The notes below the pieces were generated by a model, which worked only from the letters and a program-made list of their open reading frames with translations, was not told the DNA's origin and did no database searches. From NCBI RefSeq assembly GCF_019226825.1, contig NZ_CP076643.1:3224001-3288000 (forward strand): DNA of 64,000 bases. The letters are read 5' to 3'. The translations under genes were made by a program, and so were the position numbers. The stretch's first letter is position 1. Each line of letters starts with the position of its first letter. Positions 1-7,926 of the stretch are shown here, piece after piece. This DNA comes from Vibrio ostreae. GTDB taxonomy: Bacteria > Pseudomonadota > Gammaproteobacteria > Enterobacterales > Vibrionaceae.

Positions 1-552
1 GCGGTGAGAGCGTTATACGCAGTGTGGGGTTATGAAGCATCGGTGATCGAAAGTTTCTGTCAACGCTCGGCGTCTTCACTACTGGAATGTGAGCAGAATA
101 TGGGCGACTGGAGCACTCTGGAGCAGCTCGATTTGCCGGTGGTGCTGACCTTAAGTCTGCGCGGTTTGCGCACTTATGCCGTGCTGTATCATCTGCAGGG
201 CCAGCAGGTTGATCTGCTTATCAATCAGCAGCGCGTGCGCCTGGATCGCAAATGGATTGAGCCGCTGTGGCAGGGCGAATATCGGGTGGTGTGGCAGCCG
301 TCTTTCTATCAGACGCTGCGCAGCGGGATGCGCGGCGATGATATCACCTTACTGGACCAGAAGTTATCTCGCCTGCTCGGCGAGCCGCAGCGCCGCAATG
401 TGGTACTGTTTGATAAAGAGGTAAAACGCAAAGTGGAAGTATTTCAGCGCTGGCAAAATATGCAGGTGGACGGGATTGCCGGACGACAGACTCTGCGTCA
501 GCTTGATTTGATGACGCAGCAGGACGGGCCGCGGCTGATGGAGGCGCAGTAA
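1..552 (+). CDS. gspA: General secretion pathway protein A (GspA/ExeA), C-terminal part
   Basis: Only the last roughly 183 codons are present, because the reading frame runs in from the left edge. In the family, GspA is an inner-membrane AAA ATPase that with GspB helps the secretin of the type II secretion system assemble through the peptidoglycan. The visible part is the periplasmic end. Its last 65 residues or so (about positions 345-540) look like a peptidoglycan-binding domain: a helix followed by FQRWQNMQVDGIAG and a final RQTLRQL helix. The stop overlaps the gspB start by one base (TAATG), which indicates an operon with translational coupling. The ATPase domain lies outside the window. 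The family call rests on the C-terminal domain and on gspB downstream. Confidence 0.85.
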   Translation, partial: AVRALYAVWGYEASVIESFCQRSASSLLECEQNMGDWSTLEQLDLPVVLTLSLRGLRTYAVLYHLQGQQVDLLINQQRVRLDRKWIEPLWQGEYRVVWQPSFYQTLRSGMRGDDITLLDQKLSRLLGEPQRRNVVLFDKEVKRKVEVFQRWQNMQVDGIAGRQTLRQLDLMTQQDGPRLMEAQ

Positions 553-1403
553 TGTCACAAGTGATGAAAGCGCTACAGCGCTCAGAGGCCAGCCATCAGC
601 AATACAGCGCCCAGGCCGCGCAGATGATGTTGCCGGATACCGCCCATCGGCAGCGTGGTTTTCGCTGGTATCATGCTTTGTGGCTGCTGGTACCGGGCAT
701 TGTCACTGCTGTGGTGGTCGCGGTGCAGAGTTATCAGCATCAGCAGGCGCGAATCGCGGCGCTTGGGGATGTCGGCCCAAGTGTGGTCCAGGTGCCAGCC
801 AGTGTCGAACAGCTTGATTATCCGGATTTCGGTCCGCTGGCACGCAGCGAAGTTGAAGTGCCCGAGTTTGACCAATCAGCCGCTGACGAACTGATGGCAA
901 GTGAGTCCGTAGGAGCCAATCAGCCGGCAGAGGCTGTGCCGGTTGCCTTAGCGTCTGCTGCTAATCAGGTTCCGCTTGCCAGCAATAGTCGTCGTCTGAC
1001 TGCGGCGCAAAGTGAGGCTGAGATGGACCGTCAGAACCAGCAGGCGCTGCGTTCACTCGACCTCAGTCAGTTATCGCCGCAGATGGCAGCACGGGTTGAA
1101 TCGGTTCTGCAGCAGGACGACACAGCCGCAGCGCAGCAAAACGAGCATCATGACGAAGATGCGATTGCCCTGGTTCAGCACAGCAATGAGTTCAGTGGTT
1201 ATCTGCCGGCGATGAACTTCCAGACTCATGTTTATGCCAGTAACGCGGTTAAACGCTGGATTAAAGTTAACGGGGTGGAATATCAGGAAGGGGATAAGAT
1301 TTTCGATAATGTGCAGCTGGTGGCGATTAAGCCGCAAAGCACGATTATCCTGTTTGGCCAGCAACCCATAGAGATCCCGGCACTGTACGACTGGCGCGGT
1401 TGA
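552..1403 (+). CDS. gspB: General secretion pathway protein B (GspB/ExeB)
   Basis: This 283-residue protein is the partner of GspA in inserting the type II secretin. The first 35 residues or so are a cytoplasmic tail beginning MSQVMKALQRSE. One membrane segment follows (about 39-56, YHALWLLVPGIVTAVVVAV). A long Gln/Ala-rich periplasmic linker then leads to a compact C-terminal domain (about 215-280) with KVNGVEYQEGDKI and IILFGQQPIEIP, typical of the GspB C-terminal family. The ATG overlaps the gspA stop. A strong hairpin terminator follows at 1447-1478, so gspAB form a short operon separate from the main secretion cluster, as in other vibrios. Confidence 0.9.
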   Translation: MSQVMKALQRSEASHQQYSAQAAQMMLPDTAHRQRGFRWYHALWLLVPGIVTAVVVAVQSYQHQQARIAALGDVGPSVVQVPASVEQLDYPDFGPLARSEVEVPEFDQSAADELMASESVGANQPAEAVPVALASAANQVPLASNSRRLTAAQSEAEMDRQNQQALRSLDLSQLSPQMAARVESVLQQDDTAAAQQNEHHDEDAIALVQHSNEFSGYLPAMNFQTHVYASNAVKRWIKVNGVEYQEGDKIFDNVQLVAIKPQSTIILFGQQPIEIPALYDWRG

Positions 1404-1446
1404 TGGCGCGCCTATACCAACAGTATAAAAATACACGGTCAAGATA

Positions 1447-1478
1447 AAAAAACGGTCACTGCAGAGTGACCGTTTTTT
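1447..1478. terminator. Bidirectional intrinsic terminator between gspB and ygiM
   Basis: A perfect 14-base inverted repeat (ACGGTCACT within an A/T-flanked stem) surrounds a GCAG loop. It has A residues on the left and T residues on the right, so it can end transcription from both sides of this convergent gene pair. Confidence 0.92.
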
Positions 1479-1496
1479 ATCTCATGATGTTGGCAC

Positions 1497-2105
1497 TTAA
1501 GCCCAGCCAGCCGGGTTGCGTTTACGGCGCGGAATAATGTGTGGCAGGATAAGACCCAGCAGCAGGCCGATACCAGCGACACCACCACCGTACATAAAGT
1601 ACTTCAGCAGCAGGTCTTCTTTCTGGGTATCCAGTTTGGCGCGCAGTTCACGGACTTCGCTCTGCGAGGTGGTCAGCTGTTTGCTGATGTCGCTGTAGTT
1701 CTTTTCCAGCTCCGCAATTTGTTTATTGCGAATTTCCAGTGAATCGACCAGGCCGGCTTTTTCACTGTCGGCGGTCTGACGTGCGTTAGCCAGCTTGCTT
1801 TTCACTTCAGTCAGCTCTTTTTCCAGCTGAGGCAGGCGAACCGCCATACTGACATCACGAGTAATAAAGCGGCTTTCTACCCAGCCGGTACGTCCACGCT
1901 CGTCGACGATTTGGCTGAACTCAGTCTCTTTATTCTGGCTAACTAATTTCACTTTCTCACCGGCATCGACACTACCGATAATTCGATACTGGTTACTAGG
2001 ACCTGAATGCATGTAGGTAAATAGTTTGTCCGCGATATAGCGGTCTTGTGCAAACGTTGGTGCGGCCAACATGGAAAATAGCACCATGCAGATCAGTTTT
2101 TTCAC
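1497..2105 (-). CDS. ygiM: YgiM-type SH3-domain periplasmic/membrane protein (TIGR04211)
   Basis: The 202-residue protein has a signal peptide (residues 1-19, cut after PTFA). A bacterial SH3 domain follows (about 22-88, with LFTYMHSGPSNQYRIIGSV and GRTGWVESRF). Next is a coiled coil (about 95-165, LEKELTEVKSKL onward), then one C-terminal membrane helix (about 170-190) and a basic tail RRKRNPAGWA. This is the YgiM architecture. The biochemical function is not established. In enterobacteria ygiM sits beside ygiF and glnE. Here the same order holds, with two phosphate-transport genes inserted between. The start ATG at 2105 is preceded by AAGGGATTTACCGTGAA, a reasonable ribosome site. Confidence 0.87.
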   Translation of the reverse strand: MKKLICMVLFSMLAAPTFAQDRYIADKLFTYMHSGPSNQYRIIGSVDAGEKVKLVSQNKETEFSQIVDERGRTGWVESRFITRDVSMAVRLPQLEKELTEVKSKLANARQTADSEKAGLVDSLEIRNKQIAELEKNYSDISKQLTTSQSEVRELRAKLDTQKEDLLLKYFMYGGGVAGIGLLLGLILPHIIPRRKRNPAGWA

Positions 2106-2191
2106 GGTAAATCCCTTGTTATGACGAGTTTGGCGTGGGTAGCCATTGTGTTTAACTGTCGATAGTAAGAATTTTCATTAAGCGGTGCAAC

Positions 2192-2218
2192 AAAGAAGGG
2201 AGGCAAAGCCTCCCTTTC
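2192..2218 (-). terminator. Intrinsic terminator of the phosphate transport operon
   Basis: The inverted repeat AAGGGAGGC / GCCTCCCTT has an AAA loop and is followed on the minus strand by a T-rich tract (TTCTTTG). It lies 52 bases past the stop of the pit gene and before the ygiM promoter region, so it separates the two minus-strand units. Confidence 0.82.
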
Positions 2219-2269
2219 TGTGCGTTTGAGTCAATAATGACAAAGCGCTTACAAACGTCTGACTGGCGT

Positions 2270-3529
2270 TTAGCCGAACACGCCCTGAATCGCGTAGAAG
2301 AAGACGACTGCCAGCAGGGCGCCTGCCGGTAGCGTTACGATCCAAGATGCTACAATGTTGCGAACCACACCCAGGTTCAGAGCAGCGATACCACGGGCAA
2401 AACCGACCCCGAGAACTGCACCCACCAGAGTCTGAGTGGTTGAGATGGGTAAGCCGGTACCTGAAGCCAGAACCACAGTCGAAGCGGTTGCCAGCTGTGC
2501 GGCAAAGCCGCGGCTAGGAGTCAGTTCTGTGATGCCTGTTCCCACAGTTGCCATCACTTTATGGCCCAGAGTTGCCAGACCCACCACGATACCAAAACCA
2601 CCCAGCGGTAGAATCCACCATGCAATCGTGCTTTTCGCCCCCACTTCACCCAGGCTGGTGACGGTGGTGACTACCGCAGATAGCGGACCAATCGCGTTGG
2701 CGACATCGTTAGAGCCGTGCGCGAATGCCATCGCACAGGCAGTGATAACCATCAGAACGCTGAAGATACTCTCTACGCCGGCAAAACTATGGTCGTCATC
2801 ACGGTTGGCAAAGCGTTTCTTGATGTAAAAATAGCCGCCGACCATGACGATAGCCGAAACCGCCGCCGCAGATAACCAGGCTTCAGTGCCGGTCAGGTGC
2901 AGGCCAACGTGTTTGAGGCCCTTTTTGATGGTCACCAGTGCAATCACCATAGTAGTGATAAACATGTATACCGGCACAAAACGTTTCGCATTAATCAGCG
3001 GATCTTCGGTATCGAAAATCAGGCGTTGGGCGCTGACAAAAATAATATAAGCAAACACCCCGGCGATAATCGGTGTAATGATCCAGCTACCGACAATGCC
3101 TTGCACTGAGTGCCAGTCAACCGCTTCTGTACCCACAGACACACAGGCAAAACCAATGATGGCACCGATAATTGAGTGGGTGGTGGATACTGGCCAGCCC
3201 ATGTACGAGGCAAGCAGCAGCCAGGTACCGGCGGCCAGCAGTGCTGACATCATGCCGTAGACCAGAACTTCTGGCTGACTGGCAAACAGAGAAGTTTCGA
3301 TAACGCCCTTACGGATCGTTTCGGTCACTTCACCACCCGCCAGGTACGCACCGGCGAATTCAAAGATCATCGCGATAATGATGGCTTGTTTTACCGTTAG
3401 CGCTTTGGAGCCAACGGAGGTGCCCATTGCATTCGCAACGTCATTTGCACCAATACCTATCGCCATTAAAAAACCGAAGATCGCCGCAACAATAATCAGG
3501 ATAGTGCCGTAGTTCGCAAGGATATCCAT
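2270..3529 (-). CDS. pitA: Inorganic phosphate transporter, Pit family
   Basis: The 419-residue inner-membrane protein consists almost entirely of hydrophobic helices, as expected for PiT/PHO4 permeases (roughly 10-12 segments). The two family signature repeats are visible: IGANDVANAMGTSVGSKAL near the N-terminus (about 26-45) and HGSNDVANAIGPL in the second half (about 272-284). Their Asn-Asp pairs bind phosphate or cation. A cytoplasmic loop (about 235-255, KKRFANRDDDHS) separates the halves. The partner TIGR00153 gene is 143 bases upstream on the same strand. This arrangement is common for low-affinity phosphate uptake. The symbol is by family; the orthology to E. coli pitA itself is not certain. 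Confidence 0.9.
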   Translation of the reverse strand: MDILANYGTILIIVAAIFGFLMAIGIGANDVANAMGTSVGSKALTVKQAIIIAMIFEFAGAYLAGGEVTETIRKGVIETSLFASQPEVLVYGMMSALLAAGTWLLLASYMGWPVSTTHSIIGAIIGFACVSVGTEAVDWHSVQGIVGSWIITPIIAGVFAYIIFVSAQRLIFDTEDPLINAKRFVPVYMFITTMVIALVTIKKGLKHVGLHLTGTEAWLSAAAVSAIVMVGGYFYIKKRFANRDDDHSFAGVESIFSVLMVITACAMAFAHGSNDVANAIGPLSAVVTTVTSLGEVGAKSTIAWWILPLGGFGIVVGLATLGHKVMATVGTGITELTPSRGFAAQLATASTVVLASGTGLPISTTQTLVGAVLGVGFARGIAALNLGVVRNIVASWIVTLPAGALLAVVFFYAIQGVFG

Positions 3530-3672
3530 CGTAATACCTAGTTGTTTATAACAAGCGGAGCGGATTCGAATCGCGCTTTTCAGGCACGAGTTGACCCCTT
3601 CAGCGAGGAAATACTCTACGCCTAATCCATGGTGTTCGAATACTGCTCTTAGTTATGTGTTTACTTTATGAT

Positions 3673-4359
3673 TTAAGAACGAGATAGCATCAGTTCCAGA
3701 CGAGCGCCTACACGCTGAGCCTGGTCGGCGATGCCGCCTACCCATTCAAAGATTTTGTACAAGAACATGACATCGATAGGGTTCATACCAGATTCGAGCG
3801 CGAGCAGTTGCTGACGCAGACGGATCTGCATGGCATCGGTATCATCTTCAATCACATCCAGTTGGTGGATCATTTCAGCCACTAGCGTGACTTCACGACC
3901 TTTAAAGCCGGTTTCCAACAACTCATCGAGCTCATTGATGACCTTTTGTGCCTGGTTTGCAGCATCAAGACAGCGGCGCACGTAAGCAATAAAGTTTTCT
4001 TGAAGAGGCTCTGGAATTTGGAGTTGACGACCGTAGACACGGCCTGCGATGTCCTTCGCAAGGTTGGCCAGTTTGTCTTGTTGAGTCAAAAGCTCCAGCA
4101 TGTCGGTACGATCGACAGGCAAAAACAAACCGCGAGGAAGTTTAAGGCGAATTTCGCGTTTTAACACATCAGCTTCTTTCTCAAGATGAGAAATCTGTGC
4201 ACGGATTTCACCGGCTTTCTCCCAGTCACCTTTCGCACAAACTTCGAAGAAGTTGACCAGATGAGAGCAGCATTCATTCACACACACGACGTGGCGTTGC
4301 AAAGGCTTAATAGGGGACTTTGCAAATAACCCCATGATTGTATTTAGTGGCATGGTCAT
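3673..4359 (-). CDS. TIGR00153/DUF47 family protein, PhoU-like partner of the Pit transporter
   Basis: The 226-228 residue all-helical protein belongs to the TIGR00153 family (PhoU-like fold). Recognisable stretches are PLNTIMGLFAKSPIKPLQ at the N-terminus and LFLPVDRTDMLELLTQQDKLAN (about 75-96). Members usually stand directly before a Pit transporter, as here, and are thought to modulate it. That role is inferred from neighbourhood and fold. Two in-frame ATGs compete: one at 4359 and one at 4353. The AGG at 4364-4366 is 4 bases from the first and 10 from the second, and the family's usual MPLNT start favours 4353. The terminator at 2192-2218 serves both genes. Confidence 0.88.
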   Translation of the reverse strand: MTMPLNTIMGLFAKSPIKPLQRHVVCVNECCSHLVNFFEVCAKGDWEKAGEIRAQISHLEKEADVLKREIRLKLPRGLFLPVDRTDMLELLTQQDKLANLAKDIAGRVYGRQLQIPEPLQENFIAYVRRCLDAANQAQKVINELDELLETGFKGREVTLVAEMIHQLDVIEDDTDAMQIRLRQQLLALESGMNPIDVMFLYKIFEWVGGIADQAQRVGARLELMLSRS

Positions 4360-4558
4360 TCAACCTAATAGCTATAACCTATAAAGAACATACACCATTG
4401 TATGGCGAAATGTTGAACGTTGGCTATAAAGGCGCGCATGGTAACCCATTAAGTTATGCATTTAAACTGTTTTAGATCATGTGATGGCGGATATTTGTCA
4501 CTTGCTCAGTCGCCGATTAGGCAATATCCTGTCGCTATCTGCTGCGAAAGGTATAACT

Positions 4559-6076
4559 ATGGAAACCGAGATAGAACTGAAGTTTTTTGTTTCTCCAGAA
4601 TTTTCAGAGGTTTTACTAGAAAAAATTTCTGAAACCAAAGTACTTCAGCATCGTTGTCGTGAGTTAGGAAACACCTATTTTGACTCGCCTGACAACTGGT
4701 TGCGTCAACACGATATTGGACTTCGTATCCGCCGTTTTGATGATGTGTATGTGCAAACGGTAAAAACCGCCGGGCGTGTGGTGGCCGGTTTGCACCAGCG
4801 TCCAGAATACAACGCTGAACATAACAGCAATGACCCCGATTTATCCCTTCACCCTGCTGATATCTGGCCAGAGAATCGTGATATTGCGACGTTGCAGTCG
4901 CAACTGGTGGCTCTGTTCTCCACTAATTTTAACCGCGAACAATGGTTGATCGGCATGCCGGATGGCAGCCAGATTGAAGTGGCGTTTGACCAGGGGCTGG
5001 TAATTGCCGGTGACAGTGAAGACCCGATTTGTGAGGTGGAACTGGAGCTGAAATCCGGTCAGACCGATGCGCTGTTTACTCTGGCCCGTCAGCTGTGTGA
5101 CCAGGGCGGTATGCGCCTTGGCAACCTGAGTAAAGCGGCGCGTGGTTACCGTCTGGCCGCGGGCTACCAGGGCGATGAAGTTAAACCGCTCAGCCTGGTC
5201 AACACTCAGGCACAAGACACGGTTGAGACCTGCTTTATCCAGTCCCTCGAGCATGCGTTATCGCACTGGCATTACCATGAACAGATCTACACTGAACGGG
5301 ACTCGGTCGAGGCGCTGCATGAAATCAGCCACGCGATCAGCTTTATTCGCCAGGTGCTGGCAGTGTTCGGCGGGATTGTGCCGCGCCGTGCCAGTGCTAT
5401 CCTGCGCCAGGAATTAAAATGGCTGGAAGGTGAGCTGAGCTGGCTCAAACAATACGACTACCTCGAGGAGCTGCTGGAAGATAAAGGTTATGCTTTGCGT
5501 AAGCTTGATGCACGCAAGTTCCTGATAAGCGAACTCAAACAGTTGCAGCAGGCTCTGCCGCAACGGGACGAGATCCTTAAGCTGCTCAATTCTGCCCGTT
5601 ACACCGGTGTATTACTCGACTTAAGCCGCTGGATTCTGACCCGAGGCTGGCAGCCATTCCTGGACGAAAAAGCGCGCGACAAAATGGCGCTCAATGTCCA
5701 TCACTTCTCAGTCAAGCAACTGGAACGTACCTGGGTCGAGCTGCTGGAAGCGTTTCCGCCTGAGCGTCAGCTGTCGAGCCAGGAATATATCGATCAGCAA
5801 TATCGTCTGATGCGCAGTCTGTATACCGGCATCAGTTTTGCCGCACTGTTCGATGAAGAAGAGCGTCAGGCATTTCGGATGCCATGGGCTGACTTGCTGC
5901 ATGGTATTGATGACCTGCTGACCCTCAAGCCGCTTGAGGGATTGGTTGAAAAACTGGCCCAGGAAGAGCGTGAGCAATTGCAGCGCTGGCTGATCCGGCA
6001 GGAAAACTCGATTCTGCACGCCATGGAACAGACCCGGATTATCGGGGTTGAAACGCCACCATACTGGCGTGATTAA
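4559..6076 (+). CDS. ygiF: Inorganic triphosphatase, CYTH-CHAD protein YgiF
   Basis: The 505-residue protein begins METEIELKF, which carries the CYTH signature ExExK (E4, E6, K8). This is the metal and triphosphate site of the tunnel fold that hydrolyses inorganic tripolyphosphate. CYTH covers about residues 1-200 and ends near AARGYRLAAGY. The rest is a helical CHAD domain with conserved basic residues (DSVEALHEISHAIS around 260, then several Arg/Lys helices), a domain known to bind polyphosphate. I chose ATG 4559 because AAAGG lies seven bases upstream and the family starts there. The frame is open back to 4481, but that extension resembles nothing known. A strong terminator follows. Confidence 0.9.
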   Translation: METEIELKFFVSPEFSEVLLEKISETKVLQHRCRELGNTYFDSPDNWLRQHDIGLRIRRFDDVYVQTVKTAGRVVAGLHQRPEYNAEHNSNDPDLSLHPADIWPENRDIATLQSQLVALFSTNFNREQWLIGMPDGSQIEVAFDQGLVIAGDSEDPICEVELELKSGQTDALFTLARQLCDQGGMRLGNLSKAARGYRLAAGYQGDEVKPLSLVNTQAQDTVETCFIQSLEHALSHWHYHEQIYTERDSVEALHEISHAISFIRQVLAVFGGIVPRRASAILRQELKWLEGELSWLKQYDYLEELLEDKGYALRKLDARKFLISELKQLQQALPQRDEILKLLNSARYTGVLLDLSRWILTRGWQPFLDEKARDKMALNVHHFSVKQLERTWVELLEAFPPERQLSSQEYIDQQYRLMRSLYTGISFAALFDEEERQAFRMPWADLLHGIDDLLTLKPLEGLVEKLAQEEREQLQRWLIRQENSILHAMEQTRIIGVETPPYWRD

Positions 6077-6405
6077 GCGGATGTGAACCTCATCAGCAAA
6101 AACAAGAAGGGATGCCTATGGCATCCCTTCTTGTTTTGTGTATCTGAGCAGAGTTTTACGCGTCTGAGCCGGTTATTGTTACTACAGTTGGTCTGTTGTC
6201 AGCCGATAGAGTGTTCAGGGCGGGATAAAATCGTGTGCGATCACAATACACAGATAAAAGCGTGAATACGCGACTGTAAGCACATGCGAAGTGTATCATT
6301 TTTGATACTATCCCATTCATACGAAGCACGAAATAAATCAATTGGCGGTGTTTTTGCATCGCCGGCTTGTTGAGAACGATGATAACACCGAGTGGAGAAC
6401 TGAGA
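6077..6405. other. Intergenic region between ygiF and the chemotaxis receptor gene
   Basis: This 329-base gap holds the ygiF terminator at its left end (6101-6138), then AT-rich DNA that should contain the receptor's promoter. No repeated operator or RNA gene stood out. Minus-strand open frames here lack coding character. Confidence 0.6.
6101..6138 (+). terminator. Intrinsic terminator after ygiF
   Basis: A perfect 16-base stem (AACAAGAAGGGATGCC and its complement) around a TAT loop runs into TTTG. It starts 25 bases after the ygiF stop. Confidence 0.92.
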
Positions 6406-7662
6406 ATGGCGAAAATGGCTTTTAAGCCTTGGGAGCGTTTGATCACCGATGTCCGTCTGGTCCCCAAGATGGTGATGCTGATGGTCTTCAGTACGATTTT
6501 GATTATTGCCAAGCAGTTGTGGGATGCCAGTACGTTTTATAATGCCCTGTTGGCGGCAACCCAGAACGTTGATGTGGCCCAGCGCCACTATGATGATTAT
6601 CTGGTGCAGGTTGCCTGGCAGACCGGCCTGATGATCATGGTCTTTGTGGTCTTACTGCTGTTTGCTGCGCGCACTATGCTGCGCCAGACCCTGTATCTGA
6701 GTGAGTCAATTAAACAGATGGCGAGCCGCGATCTGTCTGAGCCGATCGAGATGAACTGTAAAGATGAATATGGCGATGTGGCGCGTGAACTGGAGAAAAC
6801 CCGGCGTCAGTTGCAGGAACTGATTAAAACTCAGGTCAGTGCCTCACAGGAACTGACCTCTCTGACCGAAATCATGACGCTGAGTATGGCGGAGACCAAG
6901 GAATCGGCCGAAGAAGAGTTTAATGAAATCGATCAACTGGCTACCGCGATGAGTGAAATGTCCTCGACGGTTCAGACCGTCGCTGAACACGCGCAGAGTG
7001 CCTCGTCACTGACCGAGAATGCGTCGCACCAGGCGGGATCCGGCCAGCAATATGTTACCGAGACAATCGGTAAAATGCGGGCCCTGTCGCAAGACATCGC
7101 GGCGTCAGCCGATGCGGTTAATCAGGTCGAAGAGCGTGTGGTGTCGATTGGCAGTGTGGTTGGCACGATTCAGGGCATCTCGGAACAGACTAACCTGCTG
7201 GCGCTCAATGCGGCGATTGAAGCTGCTCGTGCCGGAGAAGCGGGACGGGGTTTTGCTGTGGTGGCCGATGAAGTGCGCAATCTGGCGCAGCGCACCCAGA
7301 CCGCGACTGTTGAAATTCAGGAGATGATTTCCCAGTTGCAGAACAGCGCGAACTCGGCGGTGAATCTGATGGAAAAAAGCGTGGTTGAAGCGGCGGAAGG
7401 GGTCGAGCTGATTACCAACGCTGGTGGTGAGCTGGACGGTATCGTGCTGCAGGTGCAGCAGATCAACGACATGAATTTCCAGATTGCGACGGCTGCCGGG
7501 CAGCAGAGCAGCGTGGCTGAAGAGATGAATCAGAATCTGACCAATGTCCGTGAGCTGGTGGAAGCCTCGGTGACTGTGGTCAGTGAGCTGCTGGAAACCT
7601 CGGAGCTGATGCAAAATAATGCCGAGGCACTGGATCGCAAAATCACGGTGTTTAAAGTGTAA
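6406..7662 (+). CDS. Methyl-accepting chemotaxis protein with a very short periplasmic loop
   Basis: The 418-residue membrane receptor signals through CheA/CheW. Membrane helix 1 is at about 22-35 and helix 2 at about 70-88, so only about 34 residues face the periplasm and there is no recognisable ligand-binding domain. A HAMP linker follows (about 88-140). The methylation helices and the conserved hairpin tip (about 259-295, with EQTNLLALNAAIEAARAGE and GFAVVADEVRNLAQRT) are intact. The C-terminus, ITVFKV, lacks a CheR-binding pentapeptide. I chose ATG 6406 because GGAG is eight bases upstream. The frame also opens upstream from TTG 6367, which would add 13 unlikely residues. The ligand is unknown; small-molecule, membrane-state or energy sensing are all possible. 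Confidence 0.9.
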   Translation: MAKMAFKPWERLITDVRLVPKMVMLMVFSTILIIAKQLWDASTFYNALLAATQNVDVAQRHYDDYLVQVAWQTGLMIMVFVVLLLFAARTMLRQTLYLSESIKQMASRDLSEPIEMNCKDEYGDVARELEKTRRQLQELIKTQVSASQELTSLTEIMTLSMAETKESAEEEFNEIDQLATAMSEMSSTVQTVAEHAQSASSLTENASHQAGSGQQYVTETIGKMRALSQDIAASADAVNQVEERVVSIGSVVGTIQGISEQTNLLALNAAIEAARAGEAGRGFAVVADEVRNLAQRTQTATVEIQEMISQLQNSANSAVNLMEKSVVEAAEGVELITNAGGELDGIVLQVQQINDMNFQIATAAGQQSSVAEEMNQNLTNVRELVEASVTVVSELLETSELMQNNAEALDRKITVFKV

Positions 7663-7690
7663 ACCGCTACCTTGCCGGAGTATGAAAGAG

Positions 7691-7719
7691 CGCTCACTAT
7701 TGATTAGTGGGCGTTTTTT
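7691..7719 (+). terminator. Intrinsic terminator after the chemotaxis receptor
   Basis: The stem CGCTCACTA / TAGTGGGCG has one G-T pair and a TTGAT loop, followed by six T residues. Confidence 0.88.
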
Positions 7720-7926
7720 ATTGGCCTAACTCTGTTATAACTAGTCGCATCGATTCAAACGAATCACATAGATCACGACGAATCACATCGTTGATAATCG
7801 TTCACACAGGTTTCAGGTCAACCAGCGCCGCTTCTTGCCCGCCCAGACATGCGTTATCGGACCTGCATCATCGCCGCCGACTGCGTTCGGCCTGTGTTTG
7901 ACCATCAGATATCACAAGGATGAATC

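Noticed and set aside
3545..3575. Possible tRNA fragment (GATTCGAATC)
   Set aside because: The short T-loop-like string has no acceptor, anticodon or D-arm pairing around it.
6230..6252. CRP-like site before the chemoreceptor gene
   Set aside because: Only one half (TCACA) matches; the other half, at the right spacing, does not.
6156..6588. Two overlapping minus-strand frames before the chemoreceptor gene
   Set aside because: They overlap the receptor's promoter and start, and have low-complexity translations and no known motif.
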